The notes beneath the pieces are model-generated. The model did no database searches. It had not been told where the DNA came from and saw nothing but the letters and a program-made list of their open reading frames with translations. From Micromonospora cathayae (lineage in GTDB: Bacteria; Actinomycetota; Actinomycetes; Mycobacteriales; Micromonosporaceae), in NCBI RefSeq assembly GCF_028993575.1, contig NZ_CP118615.1, positions 1,178,001-1,242,000 on the forward strand: a stretch of DNA of 64,000 bases, in the 5' to 3' direction. Made by a program: the position numbers and the translations under genes. Below are positions 8,690-17,657 of this stretch, piece by piece. Position 1 is the first letter of the stretch, and every line of letters starts with the position of its first letter.

Positions 8690-8708
8690 TTAGGTTAGCC
8701 TTAGCTCA
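8690..8708. promoter_or_regulatory. iron box (IdeR/DmdR1/DtxR type)
   Basis: TTAGGTTAGCCTTAGCTCA matches the actinobacterial iron-box consensus TTAGGTTAGGCTAACCTAA at 15 of 19 positions. It ends 28 bp before the start of the FhuF-like gene, a position suited to Fe(II)-dependent repression. Confidence 0.8.
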
Positions 8709-8736
8709 AAGCCGACCAGCGGGGAGAGGAGTGGGA

Positions 8737-9582
8737 GTGACCGCAGTCGTACCCACCCCGAGCGTCGTCAGCCCGCTCGCACCGGTCACCGCCACGTTGC
8801 GGGCCATGTTCGGCACCGACGACCTGCCCGGCCTCGTCCCGGGCCTGCTGGTCACCGACGAGTACGGCTGGTCGACGGCCGCCAGTCTGGTGGACGGGAG
8901 CCGGCTGCCCGAGCTGCTCGCCGCCGCCGCCCGGCGCTGGGGCGGCACCCCGCACGCCTGTGCCGCGCTGGCCTGGAAGTCGTACAGCTACTGGGCGGCC
9001 CTGCCGGCGGTGCTCGGCTGGGCGTCGGCCCGACGGGTGCCGCTGCTCGACCCGGCCGACGTGCTGATCCACTTCGCGGACCCCCGTCCCCTGGTCACCC
9101 TCGGCCTGCGTCGCTCGACCACCGTCGCGGTGCTGCCCGGCGACCCGCTGGCGCTGACCGCCCCGGCCCTGGGCCGGACGACGGCCGCCGACGGAACCGG
9201 GCGCCGGATGGTGGTCGACGGGGCCGAGGTACGGGTGGTGGCCGACGAGGCCGAGCTGCTCGGTCTGCTCCGCGCCTCGCTGCTCGACGCCCACCTCGGG
9301 CCGATGGTCGAGGCGATCCAGGCCGAGGTCCGCATCGGGGCCCGTACGCTGCTCGGCTCGGTCGCCTCCGGTATCGCCCACGGCGTGCTGCGGGCCGCCG
9401 ACGTGTTGCCCGGCTCGGCGGTCGAGGCGGTGGACGTGCTGCTCGACACGCTCGACCTGGGTGACCTGGTGGAGCTGGTGCCCGGCCGGTCCGGAGAGCC
9501 GACCGTGCAGCGCAAAACCTGCTGCCTGGCGTTCACCCTGCCGAAGCCGAAGTACTGCCAGGGCTGCTGCGTCCGCCCCTGA
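8737..9582 (+). CDS. FhuF-like [2Fe-2S] ferric-siderophore reductase
   Basis: The 281-residue protein ends in the FhuF cysteine signature CC-x10-C-x2-C (C262, C263, C274, C277), which holds the [2Fe-2S] cluster. An additional cysteine follows at 278. FhuF proteins reduce Fe(III) bound to hydroxamate-type siderophores on the cytoplasmic side. The GTG at 8737 is preceded by GGGGAGAGGA at a proper distance; a GTG at 8731 sits too close to it. The iron box immediately upstream supports iron-starvation induction. No siderophore synthesis or permease genes lie nearby, so it probably serves transporters encoded elsewhere. Confidence 0.92.
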   Translation: MTAVVPTPSVVSPLAPVTATLRAMFGTDDLPGLVPGLLVTDEYGWSTAASLVDGSRLPELLAAAARRWGGTPHACAALAWKSYSYWAALPAVLGWASARRVPLLDPADVLIHFADPRPLVTLGLRRSTTVAVLPGDPLALTAPALGRTTAADGTGRRMVVDGAEVRVVADEAELLGLLRASLLDAHLGPMVEAIQAEVRIGARTLLGSVASGIAHGVLRAADVLPGSAVEAVDVLLDTLDLGDLVELVPGRSGEPTVQRKTCCLAFTLPKPKYCQGCCVRP

Positions 9583-9654
9583 CCCGGCCGGGCCTGACCG
9601 CCTGGCCGCCCGGTGCTCTGTCCCCGCTGACCCCGCCGGGTCTGCCCGGTTCGC

Positions 9655-11505
9655 TCAGTCGAGCAGTGGTCGGACGTCCCAGAGCCACACCCCGCCGGTA
9701 CGGACCGGTTCGATGCCGGTCAGCTCGGTCATCCCCCGCCGCAGCGCCTCCTCGTGCCGGTGACCGGCGAGCACCACCGCCCCGGCCCGCCAGTACCGCA
9801 GGTCGTCCACGGCGGCCACCCGCGCCTGCGGGGTGATCGGCGGCACCGCGCCGGTACGCCGGATGGTGGTGAAGAAGCCGCTGGTGGGTCGAGGGGTGGC
9901 TCCGAACAGCGCGATCGGCCCCTCGGGCGCGTCCGGACGGCGGTCCGGCCCGAGGAAGTAGCCCCGGGCGATCGGCATCTCCAGGCCGGTCACCGCGGAC
10001 CAGCGCAGCGGGGCGGCGTAGTCGGTGTCCGGCATCGGCAGGGTGACCAGGCTGCGCCCGCCCGCCAGGTAGGGCCGCCACGCTCCGGAGGTGACGAACT
10101 CGGGTACCGGCTCCATCCGGGTGGTCGGCAGTGGGGTCGGTACCAGCGGCAGCAGCGCCATCACCAGTACCGTGCCGGCGGCGAACCGGATCTGCCGGCG
10201 GGCCGCCGGGTGGTCGCGGGCCAGTTCGGCGGCGCGCGCCACCCCGTACGCGAGCAGCAGCCCGACCACCGGGGTGAGCGCCAGCGCCCAGCGGGTCGGC
10301 ACCACCGAGTGCAGCAGCGGCAGGTTCTCCAGGACCGCCCACGGTGCGGGCACGCCGGTGTCCCGGCCGTTGTAGCGGATCTCCCGGCCCAGTGACAGCA
10401 CGGTGAAGAGCACCCCGACGGCGGCCAGGCCGAGCACCACCGCCCGGTCCCGCAGCCACCAGACCAGGGCGAGGGTCAGCACGACCAGCGGCCAGCCGAA
10501 GAAGGCGTTCTCCTCGGTGGGGTTCTTCGCCAGCCGCCCGGTGTCCCGGGGGTCGCCGGCCAGTGACTCGCCCGGCCAGGCGAAGAAGGACGCCAGGTCG
10601 CTGCGGTAGCCACGGATCAGCCGGGACAGCCCCTCGTACGCGCCGGGGCCGAAGAGCTGGACGTACAGCGGGTACGCGAGCAGGACGAGCCCGAACCCGG
10701 CGGCCACCCCCAGGCCGGCGAGGAAGGGTCGGGCGTCGCGCCGCAGGTCGGGCTGGCGGACGACCAGCACGGTGATCACGATGCCGAGCCCGACGGCGGT
10801 CATCAGCAGGATCTCCAGGTTGAGGAACGCCTGCCAGACGATGAGCAGCCCGAGCAGCAGCCCGTTGCGGAGCCACCGGCCCGGTCGGCGCAGGGCCAGC
10901 GTCCGCCAGACGATCAGTGGGACGACGTACTGGGCGACGATGTTGGGGTGGGCGTTGGCGTGGGAGATCATCGCCGGGGAGAAGGCGCAGAAGGACGCAC
11001 CGATCCAGGCCGCCAGCCGGGACGGTACGAGCACCCGGGAGATGACCAGGTACCAGGCGGTTCCGGTGGCGATCATCGCGCCGGTGAGGAACAGCAGGAA
11101 TGCGGCACGCGGCCCGAACAGCTCGGTGATCGGCGTCATTGGCAATGAAACGGACAATACGGAGGTGTTCGCCATCAGGTTGACGCCCTCCGGCACATTC
11201 ATCCGGTCCGAGCCGAACGGGTAGGCGAAATCGGTCACCACCCGCGCACCATGCGCCATCATCCACTCGAACTGCGCCTGATCGGTGGGGTTGACCTGGC
11301 TCTCCTGGTCAGGGCGTAACCAGAATCGGGCAGTCACCCAGAAGGCCAGCAGCACGAAACTCAGCACGGCGGCGACGTCGGGCAGCCACCGCCCGGCGAG
11401 CCGTACGCCGGCGTCCGGAGCCCCCGGGTGATCGCGCTGAGCTGCGCTGGAGGACAGCGGCCAGCGGGATTCTCCCCGCCCCGCATCCGACTCCGGAGTA
11501 GTCAT
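9655..11505 (-). CDS. polytopic membrane protein, GT-C-like glycosyltransferase candidate
   Basis: The 616-residue product has about ten to twelve predicted hydrophobic helices and a soluble C-terminal domain of about 150 residues. An early luminal-type loop after the first helix (RPDQESQVNPTDQAQFEWMMAHG) places acidic residues where GT-C enzymes have catalytic acids. Such enzymes use polyprenyl-phosphate sugars on the outer face of the membrane. No specific family motif is recognised, so the activity is an inference from architecture. The gene diverges from a SAM methyltransferase about 210 bp away, and similar membrane GT/methyltransferase pairs occur in actinomycete envelope loci. Confidence 0.7.
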   Translation of the reverse strand: MTTPESDAGRGESRWPLSSSAAQRDHPGAPDAGVRLAGRWLPDVAAVLSFVLLAFWVTARFWLRPDQESQVNPTDQAQFEWMMAHGARVVTDFAYPFGSDRMNVPEGVNLMANTSVLSVSLPMTPITELFGPRAAFLLFLTGAMIATGTAWYLVISRVLVPSRLAAWIGASFCAFSPAMISHANAHPNIVAQYVVPLIVWRTLALRRPGRWLRNGLLLGLLIVWQAFLNLEILLMTAVGLGIVITVLVVRQPDLRRDARPFLAGLGVAAGFGLVLLAYPLYVQLFGPGAYEGLSRLIRGYRSDLASFFAWPGESLAGDPRDTGRLAKNPTEENAFFGWPLVVLTLALVWWLRDRAVVLGLAAVGVLFTVLSLGREIRYNGRDTGVPAPWAVLENLPLLHSVVPTRWALALTPVVGLLLAYGVARAAELARDHPAARRQIRFAAGTVLVMALLPLVPTPLPTTRMEPVPEFVTSGAWRPYLAGGRSLVTLPMPDTDYAAPLRWSAVTGLEMPIARGYFLGPDRRPDAPEGPIALFGATPRPTSGFFTTIRRTGAVPPITPQARVAAVDDLRYWRAGAVVLAGHRHEEALRRGMTELTGIEPVRTGGVWLWDVRPLLD

Positions 11506-11719
11506 GACAATTCAGAGCGTAGTCAGGCCAACGGCGGCAAGGTGTGCGTATCGGAGTTCCGGCGTAGTATGTGCCAGGTTCGCCCAGTCGAAGATCTCGT
11601 ACCCCCCGACGGGACCCGCAATTCGGTCATCCCGGTGACCCGATTTCCCCACCGTGCGCCCAGGTGGTTCACTCTGTCGGTTGAGGTGCGGGTCGAGTCA
11701 TATGGTGAGGAATCGACGC

Positions 11720-12433
11720 ATGGCAGAAATCACTGGGGACCAGCGCGTGCAGTCCGAGGTGCTGGAGGGCCTGGCGACAGCCGTCAACCACCGCCGCTGG
11801 TTCGTCGAGCTCGCCATTCCGTACCTCGGTGACAACCCGATCGAGATCGGCAGTGGCCTCGGTGACTACGCCCTGGAGTGGGCGCCGCACCTGCCCCGCT
11901 TCACCGCCACCGAGGCGGACCCGGACCGGCTGGTCGCGCTGAAGGAGCGGCTCGCCGACCACCCGACCATCGAGGTCCGGGAGATGCTGCTGCCGCACGA
12001 CGAGCCGAACGCCGAGTACAGCGCGGCGGTGTCGTACAACGTCCTCGAGCACATCGAGGAGGACGTCGAGGCGCTGCGCAGCATGCGCGACCTGGTCCGG
12101 CCGGGCGGTGCGTTGATCATCATCGTGCCGGCGTTCCAGTTCGCGATGGGCCCCGCCGACATCGCCACCGGCCATGTCCGCCGGTACACCAAGCGCACCC
12201 TCGGGGCGGCCATGACCGACGCCGGCCTGCGGGTGGAGCGGATCCACTACGCCAACGCGCTCGGCCTGATCGGCTACTTCATGGCGACCAAGGTCTTCCG
12301 GCTCATGCCGAAGGAGGGCCCGATGGTCAAGGTCTACGACAGCACCGTCCTGCCGCTGACCAAGGCCGCCGAGCAGCTCGTCCGGCCGCCGTTCGGGCAG
12401 TCGGTCTTCGCCGTCGCCCGGGTGCCCGGCTGA
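11720..12433 (+). CDS. class I SAM-dependent methyltransferase
   Basis: The 237-residue product has the Rossmann methyltransferase motifs: IEIGSGLGDYAL (motif I), an acidic residue after the next strand (ATEADPDRL), YNVLEHIEEDVEAL (motif IV/post-I) and RPGGALIIIVP. The downstream GHVRRYTKRTL segment is typical of glycan- or lipid-linked methyltransferases of this type. The ATG at 11720 has TGAGGA eight bases upstream; an ATG at 11702 in the same frame has no ribosome site. A bidirectional terminator follows. The substrate is unknown; the divergent membrane glycosyltransferase-like protein suggests an envelope glycolipid. Confidence 0.88.
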   Translation: MAEITGDQRVQSEVLEGLATAVNHRRWFVELAIPYLGDNPIEIGSGLGDYALEWAPHLPRFTATEADPDRLVALKERLADHPTIEVREMLLPHDEPNAEYSAAVSYNVLEHIEEDVEALRSMRDLVRPGGALIIIVPAFQFAMGPADIATGHVRRYTKRTLGAAMTDAGLRVERIHYANALGLIGYFMATKVFRLMPKEGPMVKVYDSTVLPLTKAAEQLVRPPFGQSVFAVARVPG

Positions 12434-12456
12434 CCGGTCGTCGGTCACCCCGACAC

Positions 12457-12493
12457 GCAGGGCCGCGACCCCGTGCGGAGGTCGCGGCCCTGC
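12457..12493. terminator. bidirectional hairpin terminator
   Basis: A perfect 14-bp stem (GCAGGGCCGCGACC at 12457-12470, complement at 12480-12493) with a 9-base loop lies between the methyltransferase and PEBP genes, which converge. Confidence 0.85.
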
Positions 12494-12507
12494 GGCCTAA
12501 CCGGTGG

Positions 12508-13041
12508 TCACTCCTTCACCTGGTACGTCGGGCGGATCACCGCCCGGGCCAGGGTGTGGAAGGCCAGGTTGAACCCGATGTACGCGCAGGACGCCTCCGG
12601 CGAGACGTCCAGCTGCTCCACGTCCAGGGCGTGCACCGCGAAGACGTACCGGTGCGGGCGGTCACCGGCCGGCGGCGCCGCCCCGCCGTACCCCTGCTGG
12701 CCGTAGTCGTTGCGGACGCTGAACGCCCCACCCAGCTCCGCCTCGGCCACGCCCCGGGGCAGCTCGGTCACCGTGGCCGGCAGGTTCACCAGCACCCAGT
12801 GCCAGAAGCCACTGCCGGTCGGGGCGTCCGGGTCGAAGCAGGTGACCACGAAACCCTTCGTCTCGGCGGGGAAACCGGACCAGGCGAGCTGCGGTGAGAC
12901 GTTGTCGCCCCCGACGCTGCCGTGCGCGTACGCGGCGTCCATCGGCTCGCCGTTCTGCACGTCCGTACTGGTCAGGGTGAACGCCCCGACGGTCGGCAGC
13001 AGCTCGTACGGGTCCGGGGCGATCGGTCGTTCCAGGGTCAT
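12508..13041 (-). CDS. YbhB/YbcL-type PEBP family protein (Raf kinase inhibitor-like)
   Basis: The 177-residue cytoplasmic-looking protein carries the PEBP signatures: DPDAPTGSGFWHWVLVNLP around the ligand pocket, and GDRPHRYVFAVHALD. Bacterial members bind phosphate-like ligands and have no settled role. The ATG at 13041 begins a typical family N-terminus (MTLERPIAPDPYELLP). The length is normal. It is separated from katE by about 85 bp and transcribed the same way, so it could be read from its own promoter in the gap 13042-13126. Confidence 0.93.
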   Translation of the reverse strand: MTLERPIAPDPYELLPTVGAFTLTSTDVQNGEPMDAAYAHGSVGGDNVSPQLAWSGFPAETKGFVVTCFDPDAPTGSGFWHWVLVNLPATVTELPRGVAEAELGGAFSVRNDYGQQGYGGAAPPAGDRPHRYVFAVHALDVEQLDVSPEASCAYIGFNLAFHTLARAVIRPTYQVKE

Positions 13042-13126
13042 CGGTGATCCCTCTCACTGAAGGTGGTCTGCGCCCATCTTCCTACCCCGTCCGGAGCCCG
13101 ACCCGAACAACCGGACGGGTGGTGGG

Positions 13127-15376
13127 TCAGGCGACCGAGGCGGGGAAGCGGTCCCACACCCGGTGCAGGGCCATCAGCCGGTGTACGGCGTCGAGGGCCT
13201 CCGGGCCGGAGTCAGCGGTGACCACGCCGGGCGTACCGGCCACCCCCGCCTGGTGCAGCACGGCGGTGCCGGCCCCCCACGCGCCGATCGCCTTGGCGTG
13301 CCGCCAGCACTCCTCGACCAGCAGCAGCACCCGCGGGTCCATGGGCACCGCGTCCGGCGTACCGGCCTTGGCGTCCCGGGCCGGCAGCGCGTCCGGGGCC
13401 GGGGCGGGCGCGCCGGCCAGCAGCACCGCGTCGAACTCGACCGACCGGGCGGTGGCGAAGGTCCGCTGTACCGGCATGCCGCGCACCGTGCCACCGTGCG
13501 CGGCGATCAGCAACGGCACCATGCCGGCGCTGAACACCGCCCGTTGCACCACACCCACCCCGTCCGGGTCGGAGTCGGCGTCGATCACGATGCCGACCAT
13601 CCGGCCGTCGGCCGGCCACTCCCGGCCCACCTGGGACAGCGCGGGACTCGGGGCGACCTCGGCCAGCGGCAGGGTCGGCTCGGGTACCGGCAGACCCAGC
13701 CCGGTGGCGACCTGCGCGCACAGCACCGGGTCGATGTTGGCGAGACACTGGAGCTGCCGTTCCCGGATCGCCTGGTGGTAGCACTTGCCCAGCTCGAAGG
13801 TGTACGCCCGGACGATGTGCTCCTTCTCGACCGGGGACATGCTCAGCCAGAACAGCCGGGCCTGGCTGAAGTGGTCGTCGAAGGAGGCCGGGCTGGCGCG
13901 TACCTTGGGTGCCTCCGTCACCACGACCGGCACGTCCACGAACGCGTGCTCGGCGTCGCCGGCCGGGAACGGGTTGCCGCCGTCGAGCGAGTTCGGCCGG
14001 TACGGTGCCACCCCGGCGTGTACGGCGTGCTGGTGGAAGCCGTCCCGCAGCATGTCGTTGACCGGGGCGTGCGGCCGGTTGACCGGGATCTGGGTGAAGT
14101 TCGGTCCGCCCAGCCGGGTGAGCTGCGTGTCGACGTACGAGAACAGCCGCCCCTGGAGCAGCGGGTCGTTGGTGACGTCGATGCCCGGCGGCAGGTGGCC
14201 CAGGTGGAAGGCGACCTGCTCGACCTCGGCGAAGAAGTTCGTGGGAGTCCGGTTGAGCACCAGCCGGCCGACCGGCTGCACCGGGGCGAGTTCCTCCGGC
14301 ACGATCTTCGTCGGGTCGAGCAGGTCGATCCCGGCGAACGTCTCCTCCGGGGTGTCCGGGAAGACCTGAAGACCGAGTTCCCACTCCGGGTACGCGCCGG
14401 CCTCGATCGCGTCGTACAGGTCGCGGCGGTGGAAGTCCGGGTCGATGCCGCTGAGCAGCTGCGCCTCCTCCCAGGTCAGGGAGTGCACGCCCAGCTTGGG
14501 CTTCCAGTGGAACTTGACCAGCGCGGTCTCCCCGGCGGCGTCGACCATCCGGAAGGTGTGGACGCCGAAGCCCTCCATGGTCCGGTACGAACGCGGGATG
14601 CCCCGGTCCGACATGTTCCACATGGTGTGGTGCTGCGCCTCGGTGTGCAGGGAGACGAAGTCCCAGAAGGTGTCGTGGGCGCTCTGCGCCTGCGGGATCT
14701 CCCGGTCCGGGTGCGGCTTGCCGGCGTGGATCACGTCCGGGAACTTGATCGCGTCCTGGATGAAGAAGACCGGCATGTTGTTGGCGACCAGGTCGAAGGT
14801 GCCCTCGTCGGTGTAGAACTTGGTCGCGAAGCCCCGGGTGTCCCGGACCGTGTCGGCCGAGCCACGCGACCCGAGGACCGTGGAGAAGCGGACGAAGACG
14901 TCGGTCTGCTTGCCCTTGCCGAGGAAACCGGCCCGGGTGATCTTCTCGGCGGTGCCGTACCCCTCGAAGACGCCGTGCGCCCCGGTGCCCCGCGCGTGCA
15001 CCACCCGCTCCGGGATGCGCTCGTGGTCGAAGTGGGTGATCTTCTCGCGGAAGTGGTGGTCCTGGAGCAGGATCGGTCCGCGCGGCCCGGCCTTCAGCGA
15101 GTGGTCCGTGTCGCGCAGCCTGGCCCCGTTCGCGGTGGTCAGGTAGGCCCCCTGCTGACCCTTGGAGGTGGCCGGCGCGCCGGTCTTGGCACCGGTCGGG
15201 GTACGCGTCTCCGGCGCGCCCTGCTCCTTCTTCGGCGGTAGCGGGTCGTGCGGGGTGGTGGGTTCCTTCAGCGACGGTGGGGCGCTGCCCGGCGCGCCGG
15301 GGGCGGCGGGGCTCAGCACGTCGGCCACCTTCTCCACGACGTTCTTGACCACCTGGGCGGGCTTGCTGGATTCCAT
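13127..15376 (-). CDS. katE: large-subunit (HPII-type) monofunctional catalase
   Basis: The 749-residue length matches clade-2 large catalases, which dismutate H2O2 with heme. Residues 1-75 are an extended Ala/Pro/Lys-rich arm. The distal catalytic histidine is H127 in [11 protein letters not shown], the catalytic asparagine lies near [14 protein letters not shown], and [14 protein letters not shown] holds the proximal heme tyrosine. From about residue 600 a flavodoxin-like DJ-1/PfpI-related domain follows ([31 protein letters not shown]), the hallmark of HPII. The ATG at 15376 is favoured, with GAGGGA upstream; an ATG 75 codons further up would encode atypical sequence. Upstream, 15377-15731 holds no other gene but contains a 58-bp palindromic repeat. 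Confidence 0.95.
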   Translation of the reverse strand: MESSKPAQVVKNVVEKVADVLSPAAPGAPGSAPPSLKEPTTPHDPLPPKKEQGAPETRTPTGAKTGAPATSKGQQGAYLTTANGARLRDTDHSLKAGPRGPILLQDHHFREKITHFDHERIPERVVHARGTGAHGVFEGYGTAEKITRAGFLGKGKQTDVFVRFSTVLGSRGSADTVRDTRGFATKFYTDEGTFDLVANNMPVFFIQDAIKFPDVIHAGKPHPDREIPQAQSAHDTFWDFVSLHTEAQHHTMWNMSDRGIPRSYRTMEGFGVHTFRMVDAAGETALVKFHWKPKLGVHSLTWEEAQLLSGIDPDFHRRDLYDAIEAGAYPEWELGLQVFPDTPEETFAGIDLLDPTKIVPEELAPVQPVGRLVLNRTPTNFFAEVEQVAFHLGHLPPGIDVTNDPLLQGRLFSYVDTQLTRLGGPNFTQIPVNRPHAPVNDMLRDGFHQHAVHAGVAPYRPNSLDGGNPFPAGDAEHAFVDVPVVVTEAPKVRASPASFDDHFSQARLFWLSMSPVEKEHIVRAYTFELGKCYHQAIRERQLQCLANIDPVLCAQVATGLGLPVPEPTLPLAEVAPSPALSQVGREWPADGRMVGIVIDADSDPDGVGVVQRAVFSAGMVPLLIAAHGGTVRGMPVQRTFATARSVEFDAVLLAGAPAPAPDALPARDAKAGTPDAVPMDPRVLLLVEECWRHAKAIGAWGAGTAVLHQAGVAGTPGVVTADSGPEALDAVHRLMALHRVWDRFPASVA

Positions 15377-15569
15377 CTGGACGGGTCCCTCCACGGAGCT
15401 GACGTTGAGCGGGATCCTTCCGCCGTACCCTGGCCCGGACGGGCAAAACGGACCAGTTGTCCCTGGTTGGGTGTCCGCCACCACCGGCCTCAGCTCCGGG
15501 CGGTGATGATCCGGTCCGCCCAAGACCGCCCAGCTTCCGTCCTGCCGACGAATCTTCGCCGGGCCGGGC

Positions 15570-15627
15570 GCGATGTGCGGCATCCTGGCCTCTCCGAACA
15601 CGACGAGAGCCCAAGATGCCGCATCTC
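15570..15627. repeat. 58-bp palindromic interspersed repeat, copy A
   Basis: A 27-base left arm starting GCGATGTGCGGCATC and a 17-base right arm CCAAGATGCCGCATCTC flank a 14-base centre. The arms form an imperfect inverted repeat around TGCGGCATC(C/T)TGG. The same element, with the same spacing and arms but a different centre, occurs at 40642-40699. Here it lies between katE and the 36-residue protein gene. Confidence 0.8.
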
Positions 15628-15731
15628 GTGTTGATCAACCGGTCTGGGGGCCTGATTGACGGCCCGTTCACGTCGACCGGGGCACACGAGGACCGGGTCG
15701 ACATAGACGGCCACCGGTACAGTGCCGCAGC

Positions 15732-15842
15732 ATGGGCGCACTCAAGCCATGGCACCTCGCCACGCTCTGCTGTCTCGTCACGTCGGCGGCACTGCTCGCC
15801 GGCATCGTCTGGTATGTCGTGAGCCGGGCCGGCCGCCGCTAG
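15732..15842 (+). CDS. 36-residue single-span membrane protein
   Basis: The frame reads MGALKPWHLATLCCLVTSAA and continues through LLAGIVWYVV to SRAGRR. It has one hydrophobic helix (about residues 9-30) followed by a basic tail, so the C-terminus should be cytoplasmic. The first residues resemble the N-terminus of actinobacterial TatA (MGALKPWH), but the amphipathic helix and hinge of TatA are missing. The gene is short, yet its amino-acid pattern is too regular to be random. It sits about 40 bp before a convergent tRNA-Ser gene. The function is unknown. Confidence 0.65.
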   Translation: MGALKPWHLATLCCLVTSAALLAGIVWYVVSRAGRR

Positions 15843-15882
15843 AGGGTGCCCGTCCAGGTGTCCCACCCGTACGACCTGGGAG

Positions 15883-15969
15883 CGGAGGGTGTGGGATTCG
15901 AACCCACGAGGACATCGCTGCCCTACCGGTTTTCAAGACCAGCGCCATCGGCCACTAGGCGAACCCTCC
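15883..15969 (-). tRNA. tRNA-Ser (anticodon TGA)
   Basis: On the minus strand the acceptor is GGAGGGT/ACCCTCC with discriminator G. The anticodon stem CTGGT/ACCGG (one G-U) encloses loop CTTGAAA (anticodon TGA, reading UCA and UCG). A long variable arm and a GGTTCGAATCC T-loop are present, as in class II tRNAs. Confidence 0.96.
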
Positions 15970-16065
15970 CGACGTGCCCCGCGAGGGGAACACGACGTGC
16001 CTAGTCTGCCATGACCGGGCGACTTCGCGAGTCGGCGTCCCGCCCCGGCATGGGATCATCGCGGC

Positions 16066-16605
16066 ATGTGGGACAGTCCTTCGGTCGTGTTGATCACCGG
16101 CATCATGGCGGCCGGCAAGTCCACAGTGGCCGAACTGCTGGCCCGGCGACTGTCCCGCTCGGTGCACCTGCGCGGGGACGTCTTCCGGCGGATGGTCGTC
16201 GGCGGCCGGGCGGAGATGACCGCCGATCCGTCCGACGAGGCGTGGCGGCAGCTCCGGCTGCGCTACCAGTTGACCGCGTCGGCCGCCGACGCGTACGCCG
16301 CCGCCGGCTTCACCGTGGTCTGCCAGGACGTGATCCTCGGCGCGGACCTGCCGGCGATGGTCGACCGGATCCGGCACCGGCCGCTCGCCGTGGTGGTGCT
16401 CGCCCCGCGCCCGGAGGTGGTCGCCGCCCGCGAGCAGGGTCGCGCCAAGCGGGGGTACGGGGACTGGCCGGTCGCCGACCTGGACGCCGGGTTCCGGGCC
16501 GACACGCCCCGGATCGGGCTGTGGCTGGACACGTCCGGACATACCCCCGACCAGACGGTGGCGGAGATCATCGACCGTGCGTGGACCGAGGGCCGGATCG
16601 GGTAA
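16066..16605 (+). CDS. P-loop kinase / AAA-type small NTPase
   Basis: The 179-residue product opens with a Walker A motif, ITGIMAAGKSTVAELL, near residues 9-24. A region typical of zeta-toxin or shikimate-kinase-like small kinases follows (HLRGDVFRRMV, where the Asp may be catalytic). The fold and length resemble chloramphenicol-phosphotransferase-like and gluconate-kinase-like proteins, but no specific substrate motif is visible. The stop at 16605 is 10 bases before the start of the quinone oxidoreductase gene, so the two are probably cotranscribed. Confidence 0.85.
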   Translation: MWDSPSVVLITGIMAAGKSTVAELLARRLSRSVHLRGDVFRRMVVGGRAEMTADPSDEAWRQLRLRYQLTASAADAYAAAGFTVVCQDVILGADLPAMVDRIRHRPLAVVVLAPRPEVVAAREQGRAKRGYGDWPVADLDAGFRADTPRIGLWLDTSGHTPDQTVAEIIDRAWTEGRIG

Positions 16606-16614
16606 GACGGAGGC

Positions 16615-17604
16615 ATGCGTGCGATCACGATTCCGGAGCCCGGTGGACCCGAAGCGCTGACCTGGGCGGAGGTGCCCGATCCGGAGCCCGGCCCCGGCGA
16701 GGTGATCGTGGACGTCCGGGCCAGCGCGGTGAACCGGGCCGACCTGCTGCAACGGCAGGGGCACTATCCGCCACCGCCGGGCGCGCCCGCGTACCCGGGT
16801 CTGGAGTGCGCCGGGGTGGTGAGCGCCACCGCCCCCGACGTGACCGGGTGGCGGGTGGGCCAGGAGGTGTGCGCGCTGCTGGCCGGCGGCGGGTACGCGG
16901 AGCGGGTCGCCGTGCCGGCCGGGCAGGTGCTGCCGGTGCCGGCCGGGGTGGACCCGGTGGACGCCGCCGCGCTGCCCGAGGTGGCCTGCACGGTCTGGTC
17001 GAACGTGGTGCAGGTGGCCGGGTTGGCGAAGGGCGAGACGCTGCTGGTGCACGGCGGCGGCAGCGGTATCGGCACGTTCGCGATCCAGTTGGGCGCGGCG
17101 CTCGGCGCGACGGTGGTGACGACCGCCCGGTCCGGCAAGCACGACCGGCTGCGTGAGCTGGGTGCCACGCACACCGTCGACTACCGGGAGCAGGACTTCG
17201 TCGAGGAGGTGCGTCGGGTCACCGACGGGCGGGGCGCTGACGTGATCCTGGACATCATGGGCGCGGCCTACCTGGGGCGGAACGTGGCCGCGTTGGCGAC
17301 CGGCGGGCGGCTGGTGGTGATCGGCATGCAGGGCGGACGTAAGGGCGAACTGGACCTGGGGGCGCTGCTGGCGAAGCGGGCCTCGGTGACCGCGACGGCG
17401 CTGCGGTCCCGGCCGCTGGCGGAGAAGGCGGCGATCGTCCGGGGCGTACGGGAGCAGGTGTGGCCGCTGGTGGAGTCGGGCGCGATCCGGCCGGTGGTGG
17501 ACCGGCGGGTGCCGATGGCGGACGCGGCGACTGCGCACCGGCTGGTCGAGTCGAGTGACCATCTGGGCAAGGTGCTGCTGGTCGTCGGCCCGGCGCAGAG
17601 CTGA
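16615..17604 (+). CDS. NAD(P)H-quinone oxidoreductase, PIG3/TP53I3-type MDR family
   Basis: The 329-residue medium-chain reductase has no zinc ligands. It shows the PIG3-type N-terminus (MRAITIPEPGGPEALTWAEVPDPEPGPGEV), the NRADLLQRQGHYPPPPG loop, and the NADPH-binding glycine motif VHGGGSGIGTFAIQ. Members reduce quinones with NADPH and can generate semiquinones. The neighbouring soxR gene senses redox-active quinones, which gives context but not proof of control, since the gene is in the opposite orientation to soxR and ends facing it. Confidence 0.92.
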   Translation: MRAITIPEPGGPEALTWAEVPDPEPGPGEVIVDVRASAVNRADLLQRQGHYPPPPGAPAYPGLECAGVVSATAPDVTGWRVGQEVCALLAGGGYAERVAVPAGQVLPVPAGVDPVDAAALPEVACTVWSNVVQVAGLAKGETLLVHGGGSGIGTFAIQLGAALGATVVTTARSGKHDRLRELGATHTVDYREQDFVEEVRRVTDGRGADVILDIMGAAYLGRNVAALATGGRLVVIGMQGGRKGELDLGALLAKRASVTATALRSRPLAEKAAIVRGVREQVWPLVESGAIRPVVDRRVPMADAATAHRLVESSDHLGKVLLVVGPAQS

Positions 17605-17616
17605 TCGTGGTGGGGA

Positions 17617-17636
17617 ACGGCCCCCGGGAGGGCCGT
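17617..17636. terminator. short hairpin between converging genes
   Basis: ACGGCCC (17617-17623) pairs with GGGCCGT (17630-17636) over a 6-base loop, between the quinone oxidoreductase and soxR stops. Confidence 0.55.
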
Positions 17637-17657
17637 CTCCCGCCACGGTCACCGAAG

